Shown piece by piece: positions 46,301-58,865 of a stretch of DNA of 64,000 bases. The translations under genes and the position numbers were made by a program. The stretch is taken from NCBI GenBank assembly GCA_028826165.1, contig JAPDFW010000088.1, forward strand, positions 124,001-188,000. The letters are read 5' to 3'. A model generated the notes under the pieces. That model saw only the letters and a program-made list of their open reading frames with translations. It did no database searches and was not told the origin of the DNA. The stretch's first letter is position 1. Each line of letters opens with the position of its first letter. Origin of the DNA: Anaeramoeba ignava (lineage: Eukaryota > Metamonada > Anaeramoebidae).

Positions 46301-47907
46301 TTTATATTTATAGATTTATATTTATATTAATATTTATATTTATATTAATATTTATATTTATATTTATTATATTTATATTTATATTTATATTTTATATTTA
46401 TATTTATATTTATAATTTTATATTTTATATTTATATTTATTTTATTTTTATATTTTATATTTATATTTATATTTATATTTATATTTATATTTATATTTAT
46501 ATTTAGATTTATATTTTAATTTAGATTTATTTTTATATTTTATATTTATTTTATATTTTATTTTCAAATATTTTTAATTATTATATTTTATATTTATATT
46601 TATATTTATATTTATATTTATATTTATATTTATATTTATATTTATATTTATATTTATATTTATTTTATATTTTATATTATATTTATATTTATATTTTATT
46701 TTTAGTTATATTTGATTTTTATATTTATATTTTATTTTTAGATTTATATTTTATATTTATATTTATATTTATATTTAGATTCAGATTTATATTTATATTT
46801 ATATTTATATTTATATTTATATTTATATTTATATTTATATTTAGATTTATATTTATATTTATATTTATATTTATGATTTATATTTATGTTTATATTTATA
46901 TTTCAATATTTAGATTTAGATTTTTATTTATATTTATATTTATATTTATATTTATATTTATATTTATATTTATATTTATATTTTATATTTATATTTATAT
47001 TTATATTTTATATTTATATTTATATTTATATTTAGATTTAGATTTATATTTATATTTATATTTAATATTTATATTTAGATTTATATTTATAATTATATTC
47101 AATTTATATTTATATTTATATTTATATTTATATTTATAATTAGATTTATATTTATATTTAGATTTAGATTTAGATTTATATTTAGATTTAGATTTATATT
47201 TATATTTATATTTATATTTATATTTATATTTATATTTAGATTTAGATTTAGATTTAGATTTATATTTAATATTTATATTTATATTTATATTTATATTTAG
47301 ATTTATATTTATATTTATATTTAGATTTATATTTATATTTATATTTATATTTAATAATATGCACCCATCCTAATAAATGAGCTAGTACATAAACATCCAA
47401 AACAACATTTTTAACATTTCTAAAGTTAGAAGTAGGATCATTTGGGGTATAAATATCACAACTTTGAGCATAATCAAATTCAACAAGAGGTTTTCCAAGT
47501 GAAGAATCAAAAAAAAGAAAAACTTTACGAGCTTCTTCACGAGATAAAAAGAGTAAAAAAGATACGAAACCTAAATAAAGAAGAGAAATTGCTTTTGCTA
47601 ATTTAAAAACTAAAGGATGAGGCCAATTAAAATAGGAGTCTTGAATATAAGGAACAGATAAAATAATAAAAAGAATAACAACCATTCCAACAGTTCTTTA
47701 AAAATTTTAATTGAAAATTTTAATTGAAAATTTTAATTGAATTTTTAATTGAAATTTTTTAATTGAAATATCAAACATCCTCATTTGTGTTAATCTTGAA
47801 TAGACTTGCGAAAAAAATGTAAAATGAATGAAAAATATTGCAAATATTATTATTGCAAAAATTGTTGAAATTCTTAACATTTTTGAATTTTTTTTGGTTT
47901 CTTTCAT
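43331..47907 (-). CDS. Phosphatidylserine synthase (base-exchange type)
   Basis: Six exons on the minus strand: 47907-47777, 47695-47365, 45779-45579, 45443-45190, 45119-45054, 43562-43331; phases agree throughout, 404 aa (human PTDSS1 473). The ER multi-pass enzyme swaps the head group of phosphatidylcholine or phosphatidylethanolamine for serine. Exon 2 gives RPHP-like YFNWPHPLVFKLAKAISLLY and the DYAQSCDIYTPND block. Exon 3 holds the catalytic signature FEFLEITFQHLLENLSECWW followed by DHIIVDALGCN, keeping the Glu, Asn and Asp residues shown to be essential in mammalian PSS1. Exon 4 has WIPPEHPLNP. Three introns are large repeat arrays. Intron 2 uses a GTG donor (gtgcat), supported by the exact join GW|FVKTLIFRD. 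Confidence 0.95.
43565..45045 (-). repeat. PSS intron 5, TTTGATTTAAAT 12-bp array
   Basis: Intron 45053-43563 consists of about 120 copies of TTTGATTTAAAT (plus-strand), with AATTTT and TTGGAT variants. Confidence 0.92.
45470..45565 (-). repeat. PSS intron 3, TTTTTGATTAATTA repeat
   Basis: Short array within intron 45578-45444 of the phosphatidylserine synthase gene. Confidence 0.8.
45790..47352 (-). repeat. PSS intron 2, TTTATA/TTTAGA hexamer array
   Basis: Intron 47364-45780 (1.58 kb) made of TTTATA and TTTAGA hexamers. Tyr/Leu/Ile-rich open frames inside it are repeat translations. Confidence 0.92.
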
Positions 47908-48071
47908 TTTTATTTTTTATAATAATAAAAATTTAAATTGAAAAAAGAAAAAATGAAAAAAAATTTTTTTTTTGAATTATTTTTGAATAAAATTTGATTG
48001 ATTTAATTAAATTAAAAAAAAGTGTCAAAAAAAAAAGAAAAAAAAAAAAAGGATCATTTTCTTCCTTTTTG

Positions 48072-51000
48072 TTATTTTTGTCTGGGTTCATTTTTCAAGG
48101 ACATTTTATAAAGAACATTCTCGTCTGACTCGAAAGGAAGATTTTCCAAAGCTTGTTGTATTTCAGGAACTATATGGAGATCGAAAGAAGCGCGTTGAAA
48201 TTTTTGGATTTGGAGGATAATTTTTGAAATCATTCGATGTTTATCGAAATTGATAAGACTGTTATCAGTGATGGTGCTTGGATTTCCATCCTCTATGAAA
48301 GTGAGATCAGTAAGAAAAATGCCGACATAGGGTATAAGGGGTTGGTTTGCTTTTTTTTCTAATTCGGAACGGAAACGTTTGTAGGAGCCTTGGGCGCCCA
48401 TAAGCGTTGTAAGGTCTTCAAAGGCCTCTATATCCTTGCTTGGGAGCTGTTCCCATGTGTTCTTCATACGATGAACACAAGCGTTATGCAAACCGCCGAT
48501 GATTTCCATAACGGCGTTGAAATTATTTAAATTGCGACATTCTTTGCCAATCGAGATGAATCTTTGTAAAGTTAACGTTCTTTGATTAAGTGACTTAACT
48601 TTAACAACTTCCGTTGTGACCCAAAGAGAAACGTTGTTAAAACGTGTGATTAGTTTCAATAAATTTGCGGCTTTCTGGGTTTTTTTTGTTTTGTGACTCC
48701 ATATTTTTTTGAGGAATTCCGACGGTTGAATTTTTTGGAATAAATTCATTTCAAATAAAGTTAATTGTCGCGCAATTTCGACAGGATTTATACTAAGAAT
48801 GTCGATATTTGGATCGAGTCTTTTGGGAATTTTGCTTTTGGGTGTTTTTCCGCTTGTTCTTGATGGAATCAAGACTTCATCATCAGGAACAAAACCTTGC
48901 AATTTGCTGTTGTGTTTCTCGATGATTTTTGTTGTGAATCTTTTGATTTCCTCGAATTTTGTCTCGGTCATTATTTTCAAAAGAAGGTTATTTACTTGGT
49001 CGAAAATGGGTGATTTATAAAGAAACGAGTTATCAATTTGGGCTGTTTTGTTGGAAAGGTTTTCGGAGTCCACATTCGGATCCAAAAGGAAATCATTGAA
49101 GAAATATGTGATCCACAAAAAGAAAAATTGAGTCACTCTTTTTTGCACAAAAAGTGATTTTGTGTCTGTTGAATCTTTGCAGTTTTCAAGAGAGCGGATT
49201 GTCTCTTTTTCAAGTGTTTCCATAACAAGTTGAGTTGTTGTAAAAGTTCTGAAAGTGATCAAGAAATCGTTGATAAAGTCTGGGCTTTCATTTTCTTCAC
49301 AAACAAGAAGATGAGCGAGTTTTTCGGGTTTTCCCGCTTTGACACAAAACGAATTCTCAATTTTCTCAATAAGAAGTGATTGCGGATCCTCCAATTTCTT
49401 GAGGGATTCGTTGATGATTTTTGTGTTTTCTTCAATGATGTTTTGGAATTCCGATTTGATTGACTCGGAACTGCGGGATTCTTGGGCTCCAACACCTAAA
49501 TTCCCGCTAAGTGATAAATTTGGATCGGATGTTTCCTTGAGTTTTTTCTTGCTCAATTTGGATTCGAGTTTCTCGATTTTCTCTTTGAATTTACTCGACA
49601 AAGAATCATGAGCAGATTGAAGTTTTTTAAGTTTTGATTCTTTTGCTTTGAGTTCGTTTGTTGTTTTATCCAATTCATGTTTTGTTTCGATAAATTTGCG
49701 TTCGATTTCCTGTTTTTCCTTGACAATTTGATCATATTGGATTGAATATTGCTTGACCTTTTGTGTTTCGCCTTCGAATTTCTTATTCATATCTTTCAGC
49801 TCCATTTTCAAATCTTGAATTTCGAGTTTTGTGTTCTTATTTTGCTCGAAATTCTTTTCCATCTTTAAAACTCCTTTTGATTTTAGCAGATCTTGAAGAT
49901 CCAAATTGATTTTGCTTTGCTCTTTATATTCCTTTTCTAATCCTTCATATCTTTTTCGATATGTTTCGTTTTCCTGTTTAAAACCGCGCAATTCCTTCTG
50001 CAATTTTTGTTTTTCTTCAGAAATTCTCAAGTTTTCTTCTTGACTGAACATGATTTCCTGTTCAAGTTTTGTTTTTTCAATTTGCAATTCTTCAATAGTT
50101 GATTCTTGTATTTGTGTTTCTTGCTCTTTGATTTCATACTCAGTTAATTTTTTTCTTAACTCCTGATTTTTTTGTTGCAATTGTTTGTTTTTTTCATATT
50201 GTGAATGTGCGTTTTTTTTCTGTTTTTCCATTTCTTGAAACATTTTGAGGTTTTCTTTCTCTAATTCTGAAAATTGTCCTTTCATCGCCATATATTCCTG
50301 ACTTAATTGTCCAACTTCTCTTTGAAGTTCAAGATTTTCCAAATAAACTTCTTGATTTTCATCTTCTAACGACTTGAATAAAATTATATTAATTATAATA
50401 ATTATTAATTAAAATGATTATTAATTATAATAATTATTAATTAAAATGATTATTAATTATAATAATTATTAATTAAAATGATTAAAGTGATTAAAATGAT
50501 TATATTAATTAAAGTAATTAAAGTAATTAAAATAATTATAAATAATTAAAAATTAAAATAATTAAAATAATTAAAGTAATTAAAGTAATTAAAGTAATTA
50601 AAAGTTAAAGTGAATTAAAATAATTAAAATAATTATTTTAATTAAAATATCTTGATGAATTCTTTTCGAATTAATTTTTCGAATTAAGAAAGAAAAATAA
50701 ATTAAAATTAAAATCAATTTCAAAGTTTTCTTTTTAATGAATTATTTTACTTGTAATTGTAATATAATTTTTCTTTTATGAAGCTAATTTTGAAGATAAG
50801 CAACTATTCTTTATCAGAATTTGTTTCCTTAAACTGAAATTTGATTTTGAAGATAATATTAAACTATTAAAATAAATATTAAAATATTAAAAAGAATTTG
50901 TTAAATAAATATTAAAATATTAAAATAAATATTAAAATATTAAAATATTAAAATAAATATTAAAATAAATATTAAAATAAATATTAAATATTTACACCAA

Positions 51001-52280
51001 CAACAGTGCTAAATTGTTTTGTCACATCTGATTGTTGTTTTATAATTGTTTCTAATGATTGAATATATTTCTCTAATTTTGCTTTTTCTTGAATTTCAAT
51101 TTGAAGTTGATTGTTTAATTCTATAAATGTGGAATTTGATTGAAATTGATTTTGTTGAAGAATTTTCTGGTTTAATTCTTCAATGATTTGTGTATAAAAT
51201 TCCATATCTTTTTCTTTTGCTGATAAAATTTCTTGAAGTTCTTGATTTTGTTGAAAAATTCGATTTCTATCTTGAATAATCATTTCGAATTTATCCTTTA
51301 AACTTGCAAAAAGTTGAGCTTCTTGATTTTTTTCTCTTTCCTAATTTTAAAATTAAATTTAAAAATTTAATATTGATATTGATATTGATATTGATATTGA
51401 TATTGATATTTATATTGATATTGATATTGATATTTATATTTATATTTATATTTATATTTATTTTGATTTTGATTTTGATTTTGATGTTGATATTGATATT
51501 GATATTGATATTTATATTGATATTGATATTGATATTTATATTGATATTGATATTGATATTGATATTGATATTGATATTGATATTGATATTGATATTGATA
51601 TTGATATTGATATTGATATTGATATTGATATTGATATTGATATTGATATTGATTTTGATTTTGATTTTGATTTTGATTTTGATTTTGATTTTTATTTTTG
51701 ATTTTGATTTTGATTTTGATTTTGATTTTGATATTGATTTTGATATTGATTTTGATTTTGATTTTATTTTGATATTTTCATTTTGATTTTGATATTGAAA
51801 TTGTTTATATACTTTCATTAATATATTTTCTGCTGAAAGTTGTTTTAAAGCTTCTAGTAACTTATTTCTTTCCATCATAACCTATAATGGAAAAATAGTT
51901 ATAATAAGATTTAAAAATCTTTTTGAGAAAAAAGTAAATTTTTTTACTTGATCAAAATGATCACTTTTTTGTTTAAAAGTTAATAATTGATTTTGTAAAA
52001 CTTGTGAATTCACGAATTCTTGAGTCTAAACATAATAATCAAAAGAATAAAAGAAAAAAAACAAAAATAAAAGGAAATGATAAAAAAAAACTAATTGTTA
52101 AAATTGAAAATGAATTAATTAAATTGATTGGTTTTTAACCATTCTATTTTGTAATTGTTCTTCTTTTTTTTTTAATTGTAATTCTAAATTTTGTTTTGTT
52201 TGATTAAGTGAATTATTTTCTTGAATTAATTTTGAAGCTAAAATTCTAAGTTGTTCTGGTTGAAAATGTGAGAAATCCAT
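48072..52280 (-). CDS. Coiled-coil Ras guanine-nucleotide exchange factor
   Basis: Five exons on the minus strand: 52280-52140, 52025-51948, 51881-51813, 51340-50996, 50372-48072, all phase 0, 977 aa. Residues 1 to ~490 are almost continuous coiled coil (for example MDFSHFQPEQLRILASKLIQ, ELQREVGQLSQEYMAMKGQF). A RasGEF_N segment follows (SFCVKAGKPEKLAHLLVCEE, DFLITFRTFTT), then the CDC25 catalytic domain (NPVEIARQLTLFEMNLFQKI, RNLNNFNAVMEIIGGLHNAC, IPYVGIFLTDLTFIEDGNP) to the end, NEPRQK. It should activate a Ras-family GTPase; the coiled coil probably mediates dimerisation. Introns 3 and 4 are repeat arrays. The start is supported by a minus-strand T-rich CAT series directly upstream and by a short divergent promoter shared with EFL1. 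Confidence 0.92.
50380..50990 (-). repeat. RasGEF intron 4, AATTATTAATTAAAATG and AAATATTAAAAT repeats
   Basis: Intron 50995-50373 contains two simple repeat blocks (50380-50640 and 50860-50990) around a less repetitive core at 50640-50850 in which I recognise nothing. Confidence 0.8.
51365..51800 (-). repeat. RasGEF intron 3, ATATTG/ATTTTG hexamer array
   Basis: Intron 51812-51341 is made of ATATTG and ATTTTG hexamers (minus strand AATATC and AAAATC). The AAAATC part is the same hexamer that codes Asn-Gln in exons elsewhere. It is open in one frame (Asn-Ile repeats), but splice phases place it in an intron. Confidence 0.85.
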
Positions 52281-52474
52281 TTGAAAAAAAATAAAAAAAA
52301 TGAAAAAAATGAAAAAATGAAAAAATGAAAAAATGAAAAAATGAAAAAATAATTTTGTTTTTTTATTTATTTTTTTATTTTTGTGACATCATTTTTTTTC
52401 TTCTTTCCTTCTTTTATCTTTCAATTCCAATTTAAATTATAAAAAAAAAATTATAAAAAAAAATTTTTTTTTAA
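52281..52474. promoter_or_regulatory. Divergent promoter between the RasGEF and EFL1 genes
   Basis: 194 bp between start codons. The RasGEF side has a series of six minus-strand T(5-8)CAT words (52284-52345). The EFL1 side has TGACATCATTTTTTTTC (52383-52399) and an A-run/T-run step next to the ATG. Candidate initiator elements; inferred only from recurrence. Confidence 0.45.
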
Positions 52475-55400
52475 ATGGTTAGAGTCACAGCATCAGAACT
52501 TGCAAAACTTCAAACAAATATAAAAAATATCAGATTAATCAGTATAATTGCTCATGTAGATCATGGTAGAAATAAATCTAAATGGAAGATTAAAATAATT
52601 TAAATATTAATTTAAATATTAATTTAAATATTAATTTAAATATTAATTTAAATAATTGATTTTAATATTAATTTAAATATTAATCTAAATATTGATTTTA
52701 ATATTAATTTAAATATTAATTTAAATATTAATTTAAATATTAATTTAAATATTAATTTAAATATTAATTTAAATATTAATTTAAATATTGATTTAAATAT
52801 TGAATTTAAATATTGATTTAAAAATTAATTTAAATATTAATTTAAATATTAATTTAAATATTAATTTAAATATTAATTTAAATATTAATTTAAATATTAA
52901 TTTTAAATATTAATTTAAATATTAATTTAAATATTAATTTAAATATTAATTTAAATATTAATTTAAATATTAATTTTAAATATTAATTTTAAATATTAAT
53001 TTAAATATTAATTTTAAATATTAATTTAAATATTAATTTAAATATTAATTTAAATATTAATTTTAAATATTATTTAAATATTTGATTTAAATATTAATTT
53101 AAATATTAATTTAAATATTTGATTTTAAATATTAATTTAAATATTAATTTAAATATTAATTTAATATTAATTTTAAATATTAATTTAAATATTAATTTAA
53201 ATATTAATTTAAATATTAATTTAAAATATTAATTTAAATATTGATTTAAATATTGATTTAAATATTGATTTAAATATTGATTTAAATATTAATTTAAATA
53301 TTAATTTAAATATTAATTTAAATATTAATTTAAATATTAATTTAAATATTAATTTAAAATATTTATTTAAATATTAATTTAAATATTAATTTAAATATTA
53401 ATTTAAATATTAATTTAAATATTAATTTAAATATTAATTTAAATATTAATTTAAATATTTAATTTAAATATTAATTTAAATATTAATTTAAATATTAATT
53501 TAAATATTAATTTAAATTAAATTAAATATAAATTTAATTTAAATATTAATTTTAAATATTAATTTAAATATTAATTTAAATATTAATTTAAATATTAATT
53601 TAAATATTAATTTTAAATATTAATTTAAATATTAATTTAAATATTAATTTAAATATTAATTTAAATATTAATTTAAATATTAATTTAAATATTAATTTAA
53701 ATATTGATTTAAATATTAATTTAAATATTAATTTAAATATTGATTTAAATATTAATTTAAATATTAATTTATATATTAATTTAAAAATTTATTTAAATAT
53801 TAAAATAAATATTAATTTAAATATTAATTTAAATATTCGATTTAAAAATTAATTTATATATTGATTTAAATATTTATTTAAATATTTGATTTAAAAAAAA
53901 TAAAGGTAAAACAACCCTTTCTGATTCATTAATATCTTCTAATGGAATAATTTCACCAAGACTTGCTGGAACAGTTCGTTATCTTGATTATCTAGAAGAA
54001 GAACAAGACAAACTTATTACAATGAAAAGCTCATCAATATCACTTTTACATGGAATTGAAAACGAGAAATATTTAATCAACTTAATTGATTCACCAGGAC
54101 ACATTGATTTCAATTCCGAAGTATCAACAGCAGTGCGTGTAACTGATGGAAGTTTAATTGTAGTAGATGTTCTTGAGGGTGTAAGAGTTCAAACTCAAGC
54201 TGTAATTAGACAAGCTTGGTTTGAAGGTGTTAAACTTTGTTTAGTTATTAATAAAATTGATAGACTTTTTTATGAATTAAAAATGCCTCCTTTAGAAGCT
54301 TATCGTCAAATTCAAAAAGTTTTAGAACAAGTTAATGCAGTTATTGGAACGTTAATTTTAAGTGAAGATTTCGATTCAAATCAAAATCAAAATTCAAATC
54401 AAAAATACAAATCAAAATTCAAATCAAAATCAAAATCAAAATCAAAATCAAAATCAAAATCAAAATCAAAATCAAAATCAAAATCAAAATCAAAATCAAA
54501 ATCAAAATCAAAATGAAGAAAATGAAGAACATTTCCATCCTTCAAAGGGAAACGTTATTTTTGCAAGTGCAACAGATGGTTGGGCATTTCAAATTGATAC
54601 ATTTGCAAAAATTTATTCTGATAAAATTGGAATGAATAGAAAAGCTCTTAATAAAATATTATGGGGAGAATTTTATTTTGATCCCAAATCAAAAAAAGTT
54701 TTGAAAAAGTCTCAAAATCTTAAACCAATGTTTGTTCAATTCGTACTTGATCCAATATGGCATATGTATCAAGCAATTCATGCAGATGAACATGATTTAC
54801 AAATAGTGAGTTTAACAGCAGGAAAGAAGAAGAAGAATAAAAGCAAGAAAAAGCATAACAAGAATTCAACTGAAAAAAATCAAAATCAAAATCAAAATCA
54901 AAATCAAAATCAAAATCAAAATCAAAATCAAAATCAAAATCAAAATCAAAAAAATTCAACTGAAAAATTCAAAATCAAAATCAAAATCAAAAAAATTCAA
55001 CTGAAAAAATTCAAAATCAAAATCAAAAAAATTCAACTGAAAAAAATCAAAATCAAAAAAATTCAATCAAAGATAAAAATTTTATGAGATTAGAAAATAT
55101 GGTCCGAAAATTGGGTCTCAAAGTTTCGGATCGAGAACTAAAACAAAAGGATCGCTCTCTTATTGTGCATAGCATCTTCTCCAAATGGCTTCCAATTTCG
55201 AAGGCAGTTTTGGATGTTGTTGTTGCAAAACTCCCTGATCCAAAAACAGCACAAAAAACTCGAATACCAAAACTTTGGCCGGGACTTTTCAAACAACCCG
55301 AATTTGCAAATATAGCAAAATCAATTGAAAATTGTGATCCAAATGCAAATGATTGCTTAATTTTTATTGCGAAAGTATTTTCAACATCAAAAACTTTAAT

Positions 55401-58400
55401 ATCGCGAGTAAGTCAGCCAACAGTATTTATGACACGGGAAGAAGCTATTGAAAAATTAGAAATGCGAGCAAATCAACGAGAAGAAAAAGAAGAAAAAACA
55501 ACGGAAATTGAGAAGAAAAATGAGATCCAAATTAACGAAGAAAACGAAGATAAAACAGATCAAGTTTTCATTGGATTTTCACGTATTTTTTGCGGAACAT
55601 TGAAACCTGGCGTGAGAATCCACATTTTAAGTCCAAGATATGATCCAAATGAACCGGATAACTATCACACAGAAAGTATCATTGGGGATCATGATATATA
55701 TCTTCTCATGGGAAGGGAACTTGAACATCTTCCAAAAATTTCAGCAGGGAATGTGTTTGGACTTGGAGGAAATTTAGTGAGTTCAGTATTAAAAAGCGCC
55801 ACACTTAGCACAACCACGAAGATCCTCCCATTTCCCACTCTCACACGCAATGTGACTCCAATAGTTCAAGTTGCTGTTGAACCAGAGAATCCGTTGGAAA
55901 TGAAAAAATTAATTGAAGGATTGAAACTATTGAATCGATCTGATCCAAGTATTAAAATTACTGTTGGAGACAGTGGAGAAAATGTTATTATTGCCACTGG
56001 CGAAGTCCATTTGGAACGTTGCATTAAGGATTTGCGCAAACGTTTTGCAAAAATTGAAATTTCAACTTCTGCTCCAATTGTTCCTTTTAGAGAAACTATT
56101 ATTTTTGATTCTCAATCCAAAAAATTGGATCCTGTTCATATTTCTACTCCAGATAATGTCTGCTCTTTTTTCATCTCTGCAAAACCCCTTCCTTTGAATA
56201 TCGTTAAGTTTTTGGAAGTTTATGAAAAAAACTCAAAGTTAAGAAAATCAAAACGTTTTCGTCATGTTGAATTTTCTGAACAATTTTATAATGATCTACA
56301 GAATGAATTTGTAAAAGCTGGAAAAAATTGGGAGAAAGAGTTTGAAAATTTATGGGTTTTTGGGCCTTCTCAGTATATATTTCAATTCAAAATATTTATA
56401 AATTAATTATTATTAAATATAAATATTTTATTAAATATAAATATTTTATTAAATATAAATATATTATTAAATATAAATATTTTATTAAATATAAATATTT
56501 TTATTAAATATTTTATTAAATATAAATATTTTATTAAATATAAATATTTTATTAAATATAAAAATTTATAAATATAAAATATTTTGAATATAAAAATATA
56601 TTAAATATAAATATATTATTAAATATAAATATTTTATTAAATATAAATATTTTATTAAATATAAATATTTTAAATATAAATATTTTATTAAATATAAATA
56701 TTTTATTAAATATAAATATTTTGAATATAAATATTTTATTAAATATAAATATTTTATTAAATATAAATATTTTATAAAAATATAAATATTTTGAATATAA
56801 ATATTTTATTAAATATAAATATTTTATTAAATTTAAATATTTTGAATATAAATATTTTATTAAATATAAATATTTTATTAAATATAAATATTTTATTGAA
56901 TATAAATATTTTGAATATAAAATATAAATTTATTATTAAATTTAAATATTTTATTAAATATAAATATTTTTGAATATAAATATTTTATTAAATATAAATA
57001 TTTTATTAAATATAAATATTTTATTAAATTTAAATATTTTATAAATATAAATATTTTATTAAATATAAATATTTTAAATTTAAATATTTTATTAAATTTA
57101 GAATATCAACAAATATACTTCTTAATCATCTTCCTGATAAATCTCTTTTAATTGAAAAACCACTTCAAAATTCAAAATCAACTCCAAAAAATGTTGAGCA
57201 AAATGATGAAAAATCAACTCAAACAATGTCTAAAATTCAAGATCTTTCACATAGTATTATTGCAGGGTTTCAGTTAGCGACACGTTTAGGACCTCTTTGT
57301 GAAGAACCAATGACAGGCGTTTGTTTTTCAATTGAAAATATTTCATTCAATTCAGATGAACAAATAATAAGTTTAGAAGAAGAATTAGAAAAACCTCTTG
57401 ATCATTTGGGTATTTTTACAGGTCAAGTAATTTCAACAGTTAAAGAAGGTTGTTTAAAAGCTTTTTTAAAACATCCAGCTCGACTTGTTGAACCAATTTA
57501 TCTTTGCGAAATTCAAACAAATTGTAATTTTATAATAAATTTTATAAATAATTTTATATTTAATTTTATAAATAATTTTATATTTTATAAATAATTTTAT
57601 AATAAATTATATTTATAATTTTATAAATAATTTTATAAATAATTTTATAAATAATTTTATAAATTTTATAATTAATTTTTTATTTAATTTTATAAATAAT
57701 TTTATAAATAATTTTATATTTAATTTTATATTTAATTTTTTTTAAATTTTATATTAAATTTTATATTTAATTTTATATTTAATTTTATAAATAATTTTAT
57801 AAATAATTTTATAAATAATTTTATATTTAATTTTATAAATAATTTTATATTTAAATTTTATATTTAATTTTATAATTAATTTTATAAATATTTTATAAAT
57901 AATTTTATAATTAATTTTATAAATAATTTTATAAATAATTTTATAATTAATTTTATAAATAATTTTTAAATTTTATATTTAATTTTATAAATAATTTTAT
58001 ATTTAATTTTATAAATAATTTTATAATTAATTTTATAATTAATTTTATAATTAATTTTATAATTAATTTTTGTTCCACTTTTTAAATTTTATAATTAATT
58101 TTATAATTAATTTTATAAATAATTTTATATTTAATTTTATATTTAATTTTATATTTAATTTTATAAATAATTTTATAAATAATTTTATAAATAATTTTAT
58201 AAATAAATTTTATAAATAATTTTATATTAAATTTTATAAATAATTTTATATTTAATTTTATATTTAATTTTTGTTCCACTTTTTTTTAAATTTTATATTA
58301 AATTTTATAATTAATTTTTATTTAAATTTTATAGCGGATGTTCTTGGTAAACTTTATGGTGTTCTTTCAAGAAGAAGAGCAAATGTTATTTCTGAAGATC

Positions 58401-58865
58401 TTAATGAATCAACTATGCTTTTTAATATTACTGCAATGCTTCCTGTTGAAGAATCGTTTGGTTTTGCTGATGAAATGAGATCAAAAACAAGTGGATTCGC
58501 TAATCCTCAACTTGTTTTTGATCATTGGGAAGTTTTGGATATTGATCCCTTTTGGGTTCCTTCAACTGATGATGAAATTGAAGAATTTGGTGAACAAACA
58601 AATGAACAAATTTTAAGTTTAAATCTTGCTAGAAAATTAATCGAAAAAGTGAAAAAAAGAAAGGTTTGTGTTTTTCTTTTCTTTTCTTTTCTTTTATTTT
58701 ATTTTTGTTTTGATTAAAAAAAGTGGAACAAAAAAAATTTTTTTTTATTAATTTATTAATTTTTTTTAAATTTAAATTTTAATAAAAAAACAAAAGGGTT
58801 TGTTTATTGAAGAGAAAATTGTTAAACATGGAGATAAACAAAGAACACTTTCCAAAAAGAAATGA
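52475..58865 (+). CDS. EFL1: Elongation factor-like GTPase 1 (60S maturation)
   Basis: Exons 52475-52565, 53906-56372, 57102-57523, 58335-58663, 58797-58865; the sum is exactly 1,126 codons (1125 aa; human 1120). EFL1/Ria1 is the cytoplasmic EF-2-like GTPase that works with SBDS to release eIF6 from pre-60S subunits. G motifs: [11 protein letters not shown] (split by intron 1), [19 protein letters not shown]. Later blocks: [80 protein letters not shown] and the tail KRTLSKKK-like RTLSKKK. Two Asn-Gln tracts lie where human EFL1 has loops. The frame moves +1 in a 5-A run near 54391-54395 and back by -1 near 54965, so the intervening conserved segment is read in the other frame. Confidence 0.95.
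52590..53900 (+). repeat. EFL1 intron 1, TTTAAATATTAA 12-bp array
   Basis: Intron 52566-53905 (gtagaa...aaag) made of about 100 copies of TTTAAATATTAA. It interrupts the P-loop Gly codon. Confidence 0.92.
54380..55075 (+). repeat. Two coding AATCAA tracts in EFL1
   Basis: Tract 1 (54380-54515) and tract 2 (54878-55070) code mainly Asn-Gln; tract 2 also carries AATTCAACTGAAAAA (Asn-Ser-Thr-Glu-Lys) repeats whose A-runs vary between 5, 6 and 7. Confidence 0.88.
56400..57095 (+). repeat. EFL1 intron 2, ATATTTTATTAAATATAA repeat
   Basis: Intron 56373-57101 (gtatat...tttag) made of AAATATTTTATTAAATAT units. Confidence 0.9.
57530..58330 (+). repeat. EFL1 intron 3, AATTTTATAAAT array with two GTTCCAC words
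   Basis: Intron 57524-58334 made of AATTTTATAAAT and AATTTTATATTT units (reverse complement of the PIMT intron 4 unit). TTTTTGTTCCACTTTTT occurs at ~58068-58083 and ~58270-58287. Confidence 0.9.

Noticed and set aside
54362-54519. EFL1 Asn-Gln tract as an intron from gtgaag to gaag
   Set aside because: Possible in principle, but there is no GTA-type donor, and human EFL1 also has a variable loop here; the coding-tract reading with a one-base shift is simpler.
54022-56406. EFL1 and MSH6 as pseudogenes because of frame shifts
   Set aside because: Conserved motifs, splice sites and total lengths are intact and all shifts lie in repeat tracts, which points to sequencing or allelic indels.
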